A DNA stretch of 64,000 nucleotides from Anolis sagrei (lineage: Eukaryota; Chordata; Lepidosauria; Squamata; Anolidae), in NCBI RefSeq assembly GCF_037176765.1, contig NC_090025.1, positions 19,776,545 to 19,840,544 of the forward strand, written 5' to 3'. Below, in pieces: positions 24,862 to 39,600 of this stretch. The number at the start of each line of letters is the position of its first letter. Position 1 is the stretch's first letter. A program made the position numbers and the translations under genes. The notes under the pieces were generated by a model. It was not told where the DNA came from, did no database searches, and saw nothing but the letters and a program-made list of their open reading frames with translations.

Positions 24862-25100
24862 GGTTGTTGTAGGGTTTTTTGGGGCTATATGGCCATGTTC
24901 TAGAGGCATTCCCTCCTGACCTTTCGCCTGCATCTATGGCAAGCATCCTCAGAGGTTGTGAGGTCTCACAACCTCTGAGGATGCTTGCCATAGATGCAGG
25001 TGAAATGTCAGGAGAGAATGCCTCTAGAACATGGCCATATAGCCCGAAAAAAAACCCCTACAACAACCCAGTGATTCTGGCCATGAAAGCCTTCGACAAT
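24862..25100. mobile_element. Penelope-like element end, foldback copy
   Basis: Two inverted copies of the terminal sequence (ggcatgcttgccatagatg type) meet near 24960 at gaggtctcacaacctctgag. An exact 13-bp duplication acactttataatg flanks it (24849-24861, 25101-25113). The same ends are found at 26981-27432, where coding remains. Confidence 0.75.
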
Positions 25101-26454
25101 ACACTTTATAATGCTCTTATTCCACTCCAATTGCCATGATATCATATGGAGTGCTGGGTTGTTTGCAGTTTAGAAAGCATTTAACATTCTCAGGTCTTAG
25201 GCCTTACAAAACTGCGAATCCAAGAATGCCAAGAATGCAGGTATAGTAGTTATGTTGAATGATAGCGCTATAACCATGTAACGTGATAGGAAAGTGTTGA
25301 TGGATATTTATACCCTCTGATATCAGACCTCCTCTATATACCAGTTACTGAGTAGCATAAGCAGGAACATATTATTGCTTCCTATTAGCAATGGTTTGGC
25401 CTCTGTGCAAACAGAATGCTGGGCCAGATAGGCCATTGGTGTATTCCATGGTTGTTTTTATATAAAAGCTCACTAGACTGCCAGTCACATATTGGTTCAA
25501 TACTTGAAATAGGATAGTATCCTCCACTACACCTGAGAACATAATTCCTGTTCAGAACTCTGTCTAATGGTAGGGACGATCTTTCCACTACTGTGGCTCC
25601 TCCTCTATTTACTTCTGACATGCTTCTTTAAAATATCTAGTTGCATTACCTGTCTGGCCAGTGCAGGATTCTTGTAAACATATACATATCTTGCTTTGGT
25701 AACATCTTGTTGTATTTGGTTAGTAACCTCTTTCCTTCTGCCCTTGTCTAACCCCCCTGTGCACTGCATTCATTTGTTCCACAGAAGACTATTCTACACT
25801 GGCTATAAATGTACTGCGTTTATAGAACACTGCCAAAAATAGCTTACGTTTAAAAAAATCTCTCAGCAGGGATCGCACTTACAGAATGATTGCAACTCAT
25901 TCAGAAATAATTACTATGTGTTGAGGCAGAGATGAAGCAGCAGGGGTGAAGAGGAAGGCAGGAACAAGCATTATGTTTTGGCATGTTTGCCTTTAGATGC
26001 ATAATCCCAAGAGTCAACATTCAAGATGCATTTGCTACTTCTTTAGACTGCTGACATTTAGGAACCTGAGAAAACTACATTACTATCAATGGTCTTTACT
26101 ACATGATTAAGGGCTATACCAGATACATTTAGTTTTGTTTATGGTTGCTGTATTTGTTCCTTCAGTAATTAAAAAATAACAGCCATATGAAATTGTTCTT
26201 AATTGCCATCAAGTCAGCTCCAACTTATGGTTAGTGACTCTATAAATGAGACCTTTAAGACACACTATAATCAACACCCCTGGACAGCTCTTCTAGACCC
26301 AAGGCCATGCCTTCCTTGAGTCACTCCATCTGGATTTCAGTCCTCCCTTTCACTACTGCCTTCTACCTTACCTAGCACTGTGGTCTTTTCTAATGACTTT
26401 TGACTTCTCATTATATGCTCAAAGTACAACAGTCTCAGTTTGTTCCAGGATACT

Positions 26455-26712
26455 AAAAGGTAAAGTTAAATGTTTCCCCTAACATAAACTCTAGCTGTTT
26501 CTGACTCTGGGGGTAGTGCTTATCTCCATTTCTAAGTCAAAGAGCTGGCATTGTCCATAGACACCTCCTAAGGCTTATGGCCAGCATGACTGCATGGAGT
26601 GCTGTTACCTTCTTGCCAAAGTGATACCTATTGATCTACTCACATTTGCATGTTTTTGAACTGCTAGGTTGGCAGAAGCTGGGGCTAACAGCAGGAGCTC
26701 ACCCCGCTCCCC
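26455..26712 (-). mobile_element. Sauria-type SINE
   Basis: Reversed copy with the tail at aaaggtaaagttaaatgttt and body acctcctaaggcttatggcc. The tRNA head is truncated at ctccccggattctgg. Confidence 0.75.
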
Positions 26713-26980
26713 GGATTCTGGAAACTGGATAAAATGCCCACATCAGATCTTTTATGTTGGGCCAACAAGTGAGCAAAGAGAATGAGGAGATCAGAATTAT
26801 GATTGGCCAAGTTACTTGTAGTGTTTTGAGATCTGAATTATGGTTCATTTTCCCAGTCCTCTTGCCCATTGCTTTTTACAGGGACTGGGGAAAAAACTAA
26901 ATATGAAAAGTTGTTGCTCGATGTGAAGAAAGTTCAAATCTGCACCAGGCAAGGAGCTCTGTTGTGAAAACTCTTGCTTG

Positions 26981-27432
26981 GGTTGTTGTAGGTTTTTTCG
27001 GGCTATATGGCTATGTTCTAGAGGCATTTTCTCCTGACGTTTTGCCTGCATCTATGGCAAGCATCCTCAGAGGTAGTGAGGTCTGTTGGAACTAGGAAAA
27101 AGGGGTTTATATATCTGTGGAATGATCAGGGTGGGACAAAGTACTCTTGTCTGTTGGAGCTAGGTGTGAATGTTTCAACTGACTACCTTGATTAGCATTT
27201 GATTGCCTGGCAGTGCCTGGAGCAAACTTTTCTTGAGAGGTGATTAGATGTCCTTGTTTGTTTCCTCTCTTTTGTTGTGCTGTTCTAATTTTAGAGTTTT
27301 TTTTAATACTGGTAGCTAGATTTTGTTCATTTTCATGGTTTCCTCCTTTCTGTTGAAATTGTCCACAAGCTTGTGGATTTCAATGGCTTCTCTGTGTAGT
27401 CTGACATGGTGGTTGAAAGCCTTCGACAATAC
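26981..27432 (-). mobile_element. Penelope-like retroelement 3' part
   Basis: The minus strand encodes HYREAIEIHKLVDNFNRKEE then a stop, resembling the end of the GIY-YIG endonuclease of Penelope-like elements. It is followed by the common terminal sequence, and 13-bp duplications aaactcttgcttg flank it (26968-26980, 27433-27445). 5'-truncated. Confidence 0.7.
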
Positions 27433-27670
27433 AAACTCTTGCTTGCTTGTACTGTTTGGAAGAGCCCACTTTTTATGTACCAAGGAAGAAATATGCTTTC
27501 ACAATATTGTGTTGACATTTTTAATATATATTAAAATAAGTGCATGGAATTCCTTTTGCAAATCACAGAAAGTTTGCCAAGGAGTGTCATTGCAGATAGC
27601 CTGGAATTAATCAAATTTATGATGAGCCAACTCTTGGTCTTCTGAATATTCCCAGAAGGTGCTGATGAAC

Positions 27671-30600
27671 TTAATCCTTTTTTTTCTCACCCTGAACAAT
27701 TGCATCAAACTTTATTCTTAGAATCTTGTTTAAAGCCACCAAGGCACGCTCAGGAAGAATTCTGTAAGAAATACATGAACATCAAATTATAACGATATAA
27801 AACTATCAAGATTGGCTTAGATTGTGGAAGAGGAATCTGTGGTCTTACAAATGTTGCTGAAGATTGCTTTCATCATGCCTGACCATTGGTTACGATGGCT
27901 AAAGCTTATGGAAGTTAAAGACAAATAACATCTGGAGGACCATAGATTCCTCATTCTTTGAACAGTTACACATATATGTTTTGACAGTCTGTTTTTGAGG
28001 TTCTTACACTAGTCAGTCATTTTGGCTCACTCCATTTGAAAACCACTCCCCTCATACTAAGTAAAAAAGTGGCATGGCTGTTTTGCATCATCACTGCCTC
28101 AAGGCTTCAATGGCATTTGTTCCTTTGTTTGCTTTCTTGCATTTCAAACACAACAGTACCATTACCCCCATCTTTTAGCTCTTCCTTCAACTCCTTAATT
28201 GTTCTTTAAAAGAAGAGGCTGCAATTGTGTGGTTACACATTTGCACAGTTATGATGACAGTACTATTATGGAATTTCCTACCCAGGCTGGAAAGATGAAT
28301 ATATAAACACAAACCTTCCATAGTATTTTTTTTTCTGTGTTTTCCCACACCACCTATTAGTTGCCCAGTTCTGATTTTTCTGATTTTTCTGATTTTTCTG
28401 ATAAATGTGTGGAGTGTGGTGGAGGCTCCTTCTTTTAAACAGAGGCTGGATGACCATCTGTTGGAGGCGCTTTCAGTGGTGGCTCGTCCATTACGCAAAG
28501 TAAGCGGTTGCGGTACACTTTTTTTTGCCAGGGGCGCAGAGGCGCCTCTGTAAATGCCTCTCGACCGCCACTTGAGGAGTGCCCCCTTGGCTCACAACAG
28601 CCCTAGCAGTCCGGGGGGAGCCTCGGCTTCCTTGCCTCACTGCCGGCTGATCCTCTTCCCGAAGGGGCCGGGCCCTTGAGCCTCGCCTAGCCCCTCTCGT
28701 TCCTGCTCCATATCTTGTTGGAGGGGCAAAATACTGTTTGCTTACCATTGAAAATTACCTAGGGCCTATTGGTTGGAGGGGCAAAATACTGTTTGCTTAC
28801 CATTGAAAATTACCTAGGGCCGCATCTGGGTGCTTTGAATGCAATTTTCCTGATTCTAGGCAAGAGGTTGGACTGGATGGCCTATAAGGTCTTTTTTAAC
28901 TCAATGATTCTATGAAATGTTATGATATGCACTCTCTGTAAAATTTCTGAATCTTCTGTGGTTTTTCTAATCTTTCATTAGAATTTCTCTATTGTGCCAT
29001 AAATATTCATTTATTTACATCATTTTTATCCTGCCCATATCAGACCGAAGGTGACTCAGGGCAGCATACAAATTGACACAAAAATAGTTTCATAAAAATG
29101 TAAAATGTAAAATAAATCTAAGCTGGAGTACACAGAACAAATATACAGCAGTTCTCTTGGGAACTCTTGAAAATCCCATGGTATTTCCAGCCCAAGCACT
29201 GGAAATAATCTGGAATTTCTTGGTTGGAGGTACCAAGGGAATAAATGACATTCCCCCCATGAAACACCCGATGAAGGTGAATGAGAAATTTGCATTTGAT
29301 ATAGTGACTAAATTATAGCAAGATCAAGGACACTAGTGGATTATTTCAAATAGAGAAAATATCTATTCCCAAATAACCCAACAGCAGAGCAGCATTGAGT
29401 GAACCATGATGTCATGCAATAAGCTCTAAGGAAAGGTATGACTACACAGTGAAATCGCAGTGTAACAGTGCCATGTGATAAGCATTTTATTTATATGATA
29501 GTACATATTTGCATTTATGATTATGATTATTTCTACCCCTCTTTATATCTCTAAAAATAATCCCGCACACAATAACAGCACAAACTTTCAGCTCTCATTG
29601 TTTAGCCCACCACACATACCTTTCCATCAGCAGATTACATTTCACAAATGGGGGAACAAAAATCATCTTTTGGTTGCAAAGTATTCCATCCATGAGTGCC
29701 TTTGCAACTGTCTCAGGCTCTAGGATAGGCAGCAATCTGGAATTAAGCAAAAACACGCTCTTGACAAAATTGTGCTCCACAGGAAAGTGGCAGTTTGAGA
29801 TTGGTGCTGGGAACATAATAACAATTAATTACCAGAATATTTATTCTAATTATTAGCTCACATTTTATATTATTATAATGATTGGTTCCACATTTTTTGA
29901 AGAATAAGATTTTAGTTTAGAATGATTGCAGTAAACCATGAGACTGGGGCAACAGAGATTTAAGGTTTTATCACATGAAGCAGGCACAATGACATTGCAA
30001 CAGGAGTGCTACTTTTGGAACAGTTCCTATTATGTGACACTATGTGCATACCACTACTGATTTATTCCTCCTGCCCAATGATTATTCCATCTCTAGCTAT
30101 TGACAGGTAAAATATAAAATAAGTGGAAGGGCCCATCACATCAAGAGAGTTGATGGAAACATAGCAGAATGGGGATCAATTGAAAAATTTCACAAGGATG
30201 ACAGAAGCCTTCATTCTTTCCCTACTACTACCCACTTTCAGAGTTTGGAAATCCCTTACCTGGAATTCTGAAATCTGAAATACTCCAAACTTGAAATGAT
30301 ACACATGAGTGGTTGAAATAGTGACATTTCTACTTTGGGTTGAACTTTGTTTTGTGCACAATATCATTTTAAAATACTGCATAAAGTCATAGCAATGCTA
30401 TGCGTATAAGGTACTAGACACCTCATTATGCACATATATGCAAATACAGGGATCCTCAAATGTGGGCAAATATGAAATCTAGAGCGCTTCTGGTCCCAAG
30501 CATTTTGGATAAGGGCTACTCAATCAATATTACTGTTTTGAACTATAACTGGCTGCTCTGGCTGAAGGATACTGAGAATTATACTGCAAAAGGTGGTAAC

Positions 30601-33600
30601 CCATTTTAAGGGACTACCTTCAAGAGTTTCAAATGCAGTTGATGATATGAGAAGGGAATCAGCTATTCCGAGCATAAAATTCATTGAGTAGACTTTTTAA
30701 GAAGCTTAAGTCTAACAAGCTAACTGGGTACCAATATGGATCCTTGTGCATTTAAATATTACTGTTAGTCCTTAGAGTAGAGCAGTTCAGTCAATTAAAT
30801 GTACCTATTTCTTAACTCACTATTCCAACAATGTATTCAGTGGCAGTAGTCTAGTTGATGACTACCCAAAAGGATTCCAGCCATTGCATTTTTTAATGTG
30901 GACCTAATAGAAGTACTAAATTTGTGGAACTTGTCTTCCAGAAGCAATTTCATATTTTTCAGAACTTGCACAAGGGTGACATCCAGTGGTTTTGGCAGTT
31001 GCATAACAGACATCACCATTTTAGCTGACTTACAACCAAGATGATGGCGATTTTCTTTCTGCCAGTGTTAATTTGACTGAATGCCATGGCATATACAAAG
31101 TAAAGGTAAAATCTAAACAGTAATTCTGTTGGAAATACCAACCTTCTTCAAGCCTTCTCTAGTAATGTTTATCTATGATCCTGTTGCTTACTGTTTCCTG
31201 TATGTATGTTCTGGTATGCAGCTTCCTTTACTCTATGGTTCCTAAGAAGTTATAAAAGCAGCCACAGATCACATGCTCCTTTTCTCTCTCCTTTTGATTA
31301 TGTGACCTGTTGATAGCTTTTTTGTTACAAGAGAGATGCCCTGGCCGTATGGCACAGATAATGATCTCAAACATATCTGAAACTGGACTGATAAGTTTTG
31401 TACCTGTGTATGCTGAACACATGAAGGTTATGAGTAAACCAAATATGTTATTTTTATCAAAATCTACTTCATTTTTATCTCTTGAGTGCATTATATAAAA
31501 CAAGTTGTTCTTTGGGAAAGTATACATAGGTGTGTGTGTGTGTGTGTATAGGCACTAAAAACACTGCTGTTTTTGTGCACTGGCAAAATCTCTGTTTTCA
31601 TAACGGATCAAAGATATGTTGTTGAAGGCTTTCATGACTGAAATCACTGGGTTGCTGTGAGTTTTCTGGGCTGTAAATCCCTGTGAGTTTTCCAACCCTC
31701 ACAACCTCTGAGGATTGTTTGCCATAGATGTGGGTGAAACGTCAGGAGAGAATGCTTCTGGAACATGACTATAAAGTCCAGAGAACACACTGCACCCAGA
31801 TCAGAGACAACAGGTTATTTAGTCTAACAACTGAAACCATTGCCTAGCATAATTATATCTGGTTACATACCATAAGAGATGATTCTACTCTAAAGGGTTT
31901 TAGCTCTTCTCTGAAAGGTCATACTTTTCTAAAAGTTATGATCTCCAAAAGGTGTTTTTCCAAAAGATTATAAGTGCAATTTTCCAGAAACTTCATGTAT
32001 TAGAGCAGGTGTGGGCAATTGCAGTGGCGAGGGGGTCATTTTTCACCTCCACGTCCCCAGCAAACTATGCCAATTAACCAATCCTCCCATTAAATTGTTG
32101 TTGTTGTTGTTTGTTATTTTCCAGATTTTTGGCCATGCTTCCACATGGCCCAAAACACTTGAGAAAATTTTGGGGAAGAAAATGATCAATATCAGGCCCA
32201 GTTTCAATTCTGACACATTATGGCTAATATGGGGGCCAACATGTAATCTGGCAGTGGGGTGTTGTGTGGTTTTTGGGTTGTATGGTCATGTTCTAGCAAC
32301 ATTTTCTCCTCACATTTCACCTGCATCTGTGGCTGGCATCTTCAGAGGGTCTGTAATCTGGCACATTTCTAAAGTATATGGAGAGGAGTTAAGCAAAACT
32401 GCAGCATTTTGCAGTGGTTTTGAGCTGGTTTATAGCTGGAAAAAAATATCCACATTCATTATTTAATCTTTAGAACATCTGGTTTAATCTTTAGAACATT
32501 TTAGGCGTCCTCTGGCTTGCATTTCATTCATTTCTGTATTACAGAAGTTTAACAACTAGGTGAGTGAGTGGTGCTATGACTATCATACTTTACCTTGTTC
32601 TTGGATGTTTTATAAACCCAGTGTTTATAAAAATAGGACAAAGGCATGAGGTTTTGATACCATTTTTTCCTAGTGCAGCCAGTTCTTGAGTCAAGGCTTT
32701 ATGGAATCCAACAGCAGCAAACTTGCTTGAACTAAGATGGTGGGAAATACATTTGGGTGTAAATTCAAGTTAGTCCATAACTAATATATATGCAATATGT
32801 AGAGTTTTAATACTTCATTAATACATTTCTATGATAGATAAGACAGAGAACAAAACTGAAGAGAGCAGTCATTAACATGCATATTATTTACAGCAGAAAA
32901 CAGCTTATTATAATGGGCCCATCACTTTTGTGAGAGTTAGAACTACAGGACTATGGTGAAAACGGTAAAATAATGCATTAAAAAGCTGTCTTTTTCCTTA
33001 GATTTTTTTTTACTTGATGAATCTTTAGTAAAACTCTATAAACAACCTTTACTGCAGTGGTTCTCAACCTGTGAGTCCCCAGATATTTTGGGCTTCAACT
33101 CCCAGATATCCTAACAGCTGGTAAACTGGCTGGGATTTCAGGGAGTTGTAGGCCAAAACACCTGGTTGAGAACCACTGCTTTCCTGGAAGCTGAGTATAG
33201 AATTGTGCCAGAGGACCTACAAATGCATAGAGAAGTATTCCAAGAACCTCATCACATTTGGAAAATTCTCCATCATAGGACACTTTGCTGACACAGCCAA
33301 CATGGAGCCCAACAGATCTCATCACATGATGCACAGCTACTTCTGGTGGGGTTCCATGCTGGCTGTGCCAATGAACTGTTCTACGATGGGCAAATATGAA
33401 CACAAGAAACTATCCATATTCAAATTAAAAATCATGGGGATAGCATGGGAACATGCCAGAAAGGTCAGCTTTCTGGAATGTGATTGACAAGTGAGTGATG
33501 CAGGCAGTACAGGAAGCTGGGTGACAGATTTGCCCCTGTGCCCCACAATTTACTTCGCTGCCCTACGGATTCCCCCGCTGTCCCCCGCATCAAGGACATC

Positions 33601-36600
33601 CATGTGACAAGGTTGTAGGTCATCAAATCATAAAATAATAGAGTTGGAAAAGACCACATGGACCATCTAATCCAGCCTGCTGCCATGCAGTAAAAGCACA
33701 ATCAAAGCAACCCCGAAAGAGAGTCACCAAGCCTCTGTTTTAATGTCTCCAAGGAAGGAGCTTTCATCATAATCTGAGGCAGAGAGTTCCACTGTTGAAT
33801 AGCTCTTATGATTAGGAAGTTCTACCTAATATTCTGGTGAAATGTCTTTTCCTGTAATTTGAACCCTAATGTGTGTCCTAATCTCCAGGGCAGCATAACT
33901 TTGTAGTCAACCTCTGGCAGGAAAAAAAACCCCACCATGATGTTACATATTTTGGATATAAATCTTGTTCAAAAACAGAATTGCTTGGAACAAAGTTTAG
34001 GCATGCAACAGTAGCAACAGAAACATCCTTCCATTGTATAACCCTGTTGTTGTTCATCAATGGGGCAGCATTTCTAATAAGAGGTTAAGGTTAAATTAAG
34101 TTTCCTCTTTGATAATAATGTTTTCTGATATGAGCCTTTATTATGCAGTCATATCAATGTATAGGAAAGAGTATGGTTTATTTTAAATGTGTAGCACTTC
34201 TGCGCTTTTCAATTGTTTCTCCCATGTTGTTTCTTATGGGAGAAAATCCATTATGGAAAAGTGACATAACAGGTGTATAATGTATTTTAATTCTGAGTGG
34301 AAGTACCCAATATCAGACAAAAGTGATGCACTCAGTACAATATCAATTGCCATCTTTGCAGTAGGGTTTAGGTGTGTCTAATTAATATTATTTCAATATG
34401 TATTCTTAGTCAAAGGGCCAAGGACTAAAGCATCATTTGTGTTAGGGAGATCTCTTTCATACATACCAATAAGACACCAGGAAAGGGACTGTCACATGTC
34501 CACCAGCAGATGCAACTGTGACAATATGACCATGGTTATTTTCCATCATTGCTGGCAGGAATGCTTTTATTGTCTTGGACAACATAATAAAAGAAATAGG
34601 GAAACTGCCTTTAGATGCCATAATATCTGGTATTTTTCCCCTCAAAATATGTACATTTTCAGTTTGATAAGTGTTTTCTATAGTATTAGTTCTAGATCCT
34701 TTATTAGTTTTATATTGTGCAACTCTAATATTAGAGTTTGGGATTTTGGACTACAAATTGCCAAGTCCCCCAGACACTGTAATAGTAACCATTCTGTCTG
34801 AGGTCTTCTGCAAGGTGTATTCCACAAAAGTAGTTTTTTTCTCCAAACATGGCTTTTGCAATATTTCAATTATATCTGGTTTCTCTGAGTCATGAGAAGT
34901 GCACAGCATAATTTATTATTCCACATAGTCTAAAGGCAAAAATATGGAATCCACTTATTTGTGTGCATATATTGCAGAGCGTAGAAGCAAGTTGTTTTTG
35001 CAACTTCGTAGCAAAAAAAACAAAAACAAAAAATAACTATTATATTAAAATGAAAAACTTGTTAACAAAGTCGTTTTCAAAGAAACAGCTATATTGTTTG
35101 AAGTTCTTGTTATGAGATCTCCAGTCAACTCTTATGGTGATACCACCTATGAACCACCTAGGAGATTAAGATAATCAGTGGAGGCCCTGCTCTCAGTCCC
35201 ACCACCTTCGCAGGTGTTGGAACGAGAGACAGGGACTTCTCAGTGGTGGCCCTTTGGCTGTGGAACTTCCTCTCCAGTGATATTAGAGCAGCTCTCTCCC
35301 TCCTGACCTTCCAAAGGAAAGTGAAAATTTGGCTCTGGGATCAAGCCTTTGGAGATTAACTTCAGTGTAATAATAACTGCAAAATTTGTGCAATTATTCT
35401 TTGAATGGCCCTGGTGTGATTTTAATAGTGATTATGTTTGTATGTTTTAATGTGCGTTTTCACTCTAATTTTTAAATTCTAACTTAAATGTATTTCATTG
35501 TCTGTTGTCTAAAGGCATCAAATCGTTGCCATATGCAAAGCTGCCTTGAGTCCCCTTCAGGGTAGAGAAAGATGGACTATAAATAAAGTAAATAAATATC
35601 ATGGTTCATTTGCATAGAAGCTTTGGAATGGGAATTCTACAAGGTTTTGAGTCTTCTCTGCCAAATTGTGCTGAGAAGGGATTAAGGCCACACACCCTCC
35701 CACAATCCCAGGCTTTCGCTGGAGGAGGGGGGGTAGCTACATTCCCTCCAGTCCCTTATCCCCCACCCCAAAACCTTACATGAGGGTCTCCCCTTCTCCC
35801 CCCACCTCCTGACAGGTCATTTTTGCATGTCAGGAGAGCTCTCCAGAGGAGCCTGCACTGCTGGCAGACCCCTCAGGTACGTTTTTTGGGGGGAAATTGG
35901 GGGGGGGGGGGTGCTGGGGGTGCCATCCCACTCTTTTGGGCTCCAGGAGCCCAAAGATCTGAGATCTCTGTGAGGATTAACCCCCAGGACTGGGGCTGCA
36001 AAAGTAGTCCTAGGAGTCAATCCCCACAGGGTCCCCACCTGGAAAGATCCAGACTTTACGGTAAGGTCCAAATCTTTCCAGCTGTTTATTTAATCCAGAG
36101 CAAACTGGGACATCCCAGTTTCCTCTGGATTAATTTGGTTTTACCTGAGGCATCATTTGGATGCCTAATATAAAACCAAGACAGGTCCCACATTTTGGGC
36201 CTGTCTGGAAGGGCCCTAAGTTAGTGGAGTTGAGCATAAAATTAACCTCTGTCAGTTCTGGAATTTCCCAGGAATAAAAAATAATGCTACCTCCTGCCCT
36301 GGATTTTAAAAGTTGCTTTTGGGTCTTGGAATTCACCTACAATGAGCACAAGGTATGTTGACTGGAAAAATAACAACAATGAATATTGGAATAATACTCA
36401 TCCCAAGCCTTTTGACCAATCTGGATGAGCCCTATATTAAAATGTTGTGGTTTGTTTTATGGCTTGTTTTTCTCAGCTTGTTAACCTGCAATGTGATTAG
36501 CTGAACACGTCCTTGTATTCATATGTTTTATGTTGTAATTAAAGCATTAAAATACTCCAGTGGTATTTACCCAATGATGAGCAAGAATGTTGACCTCAAA

Positions 36601-39600
36601 TATCTTTTGTATCTGCTTGTCTTGGGTGGAAAGGAGATCTGCCGTTGCCACCACTCCAGCATTATTCACCAAGATAGTAACATCTCCTATTTCTCTTTTA
36701 ACCTTTAAATTTTAAGAAACACACGTTATATTTATCAATTATTAAGCATGCATTTAGTAACAACTTTGTCATTTAGTTATACATTTGATTTTGACCTGTT
36801 ACATTGCAAACTTTACTCAGACTGAAAGATGGGGCAAAAATTGAAAGCATACACAAATAAATGCGTCATATTTATTGACTCTACAATGGAACATTTGTCC
36901 AGGCCCACGATTGAAACAACACAGTATTATGCAAGTAAGCATTTCCTGTAAGATTTTAAGTCGAATACTGCTTTCTGTATGATATGTTAATGATGCAGTA
37001 GGAAAATAATCTGTTTCTTCATATTGTGTCCAAACAGTGGCATCTTATCCACAGTATAGTCTATGTATCAAGATAATAAGATTTGTGGCATTTCTTTTAG
37101 AGTGAACCATGTCACAGGTCGGTAGATCTGAGGGTCATAATTTTTTTTAAGATGCTGATTTTACAAGAATTTGGTGTTCTACACTGCTAAATATATTTTA
37201 GGCATTGCATAGGAATTTGCATTGATCACTAGGGGCCACACAAATGGTCTTGAGGAGACACATGAGGTCCATAGGCCATACTTTTGCCATCCCTGCTATA
37301 GATGCAATGTAGAACCATCTGAGATTCCTGACATTTGAGAAACTTTCTTTTCATTTCTAAAATATTCTTTCCATCCCCAGCAAGGGTAAACTTTCATGCA
37401 TATTTGCATAATGCTCACCTTTTCTGCAGCTGCATAGATTTCCTCCTTGACACTGCAGTCTACCACAAAAGCATAGGCATTGGCTCCCAGCTTTTTGCAT
37501 CCTTCAGCAGTTTCCTCAACTCCGTCCTACTTTCAGGAAGGGAAAGACAGTGCTCATTGCTTTTCCCAGCACTTAGCAATATATAATTTTATTTAAATAT
37601 GAAGGTTTTAGCAAGAGCAAGGCACTTGGCCCAAAATCTATTTGTACATACATTCAGCCTTTAATTTTTACAGGACCCCCATAGGACCTGTCATGTCCCC
37701 ATAGAGACTTTTACCTTTTTCTTTATTGAGCCTCAGTTGTCCCTTTAGTTAGAATATGTTCAGTTCCTTTTTGTATAGTTTTCTGTGGGAGGGAACCTTA
37801 ATTAGACCCCGTCTCTTTAAGTGCTCCCCCTCCCTCCCAGGTAGAGATTGCAGACTTCAGCAACTCCTTGTATTGTATTATCTATGATGCTGGTCTGACT
37901 GATTTATATCTTTTAGTCAGAGTTGTTCAATTTGTTTTAATTGTCTGTCTAAATGTTTGCATTTTATTATTATGTACGGCAGGGGTCCACAAACTTTTAA
38001 AGCAGAGGGCCAGGTAACAGTCCCTTAAACTGTTGGGGGGGCGGATTATAATTTGAAAAAAAATGAAAGAATTCCTATGCACACTGCACATATCATATTT
38101 GTAGTGCAAAAACACTTAAAAATAATACAATAATTGAAATGAAGAACAATTTCAACAAATATAAAATTATTAGTATTTCAATGGGGAAGTGTGGGCCTAC
38201 TTTTGGCTGATGAGATAGGATTGTTGTTATTGTTGTGTGCTTTCAAGTCGTTTCATACTTAGGTTGACCCTGAGCAAGGGCCAGGTAAATGACCTTGGAG
38301 GGCCGCATCCGGCCGCCGGGCCTTAGTTTGAGGACCCCTGATGTACGGTATTGAATGTTTGGTGTTTTCATTTATGGAAGACTGAGTCCCTTCGAGGAGA
38401 GAGGGTGGGTTAAAAATAAAGTTATTTATTCACCTATTGAATCTACATTTGTCCAGGTCCAAGATTAAAACAAAACAATGTTAAAACACACCACGCTGTC
38501 CAGCCAGCAATGGAGTGGCATGCTGGGCCAAAGATTTGCCCCGGTGCTAGCAAAGCCAGGTGAACTGGGATGTTTCACCTGGCTAATGTGATAAGGTTCT
38601 AAGCCCCACTTGGGGCATGAACGTGAATATTCATTAGTTAAGTACGCCTGCATATTGAGCCCTATGTAGTGAAGCAATAGACGTTCAAGGCTACATTCCA
38701 AATTAATTTTAGACTACAGTGTTTCTTTACTTCAGCACAAAACCCTGTTTATCACAGGCAGTATGCAATTCTGCTCACACATGGTTTAAATTAGTATCTT
38801 GTAATTAAATTGCTATGACAGGAAGAAGGGAAAAAAGTCTAACTATTAGCTTTTACTAAGGAAATATAATTCAGTCACCAATGATCTGCTTAACAAATAA
38901 TGTCCCGGTCATATTACATATAGTGAAGAGTAGAGACATCACACTGGCAATGAAGATCTGCATAATTAAAGCAGTGTTATTCCCGTAGTAACCCATGGAT
39001 GTGAGAACTGGACCATAAGGAAGGCTGAGCAAAGGAAGATAGATGCTTTTGAACTGTGGTGTTGGAGCAAAATTCTGAGAGTGCCTTGGACCGCAAGAAG
39101 ATCCAACCAGTCCATACTTCAAGAAATAAAGCCTGACTGCTCATTGGAGGGAAGGATATTAGAGGCAAAGATGAAGTACTTTGGCCACATCATGAGAAGA
39201 CAATTATGCTGGGGGAAATGGAAGGAAAAAGGAAGAGGGTCTGACCAAGGGCAAGATGGATGGATGGTACTTATTTACTTACTTACTTACTTAGGCGATC
39301 CCTCGTTGGACGAGTAAGATGGTCTTCCGTTATGGATTTCTCTGTGGGTCCGTATGTGGCTGTGGAGCCCTATTCTTGCTCTGCATCTTCTTCCGCAGTG
39401 AGGGCATTGGTTTCCAGGTGGAAGGCGGTCCCGGTAGGGGTTGGCTTGACGCGCCTTCCTCCTGGCACGTTTCTCTCTTTCACCCTCCACTCGTGCTTCC
39501 TCAAATTCTGCAGCACTGCTGGTCACAGCTGTCCTCCAGCTGGAGCGCTCAAGGGCCAGGGCTTCCCAGTTCTCAGTGTCTATGCCAGAGTTTTTAAGGT

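Larger units (their letters stand above)
22310..27670. other. intergenic region between genes 2 and 3
   Basis: Contains the end of the tandem-duplicated 3' flank (to about 24010, matching gene 1 flank to 7830), two SINEs, a CR1 end, and two Penelope-like copies, itemised separately. Between 25120 and 26450 I see only AT-rich unique sequence and an old LINE-like scrap (26190-26450). No gene recognised. Confidence 0.7.
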
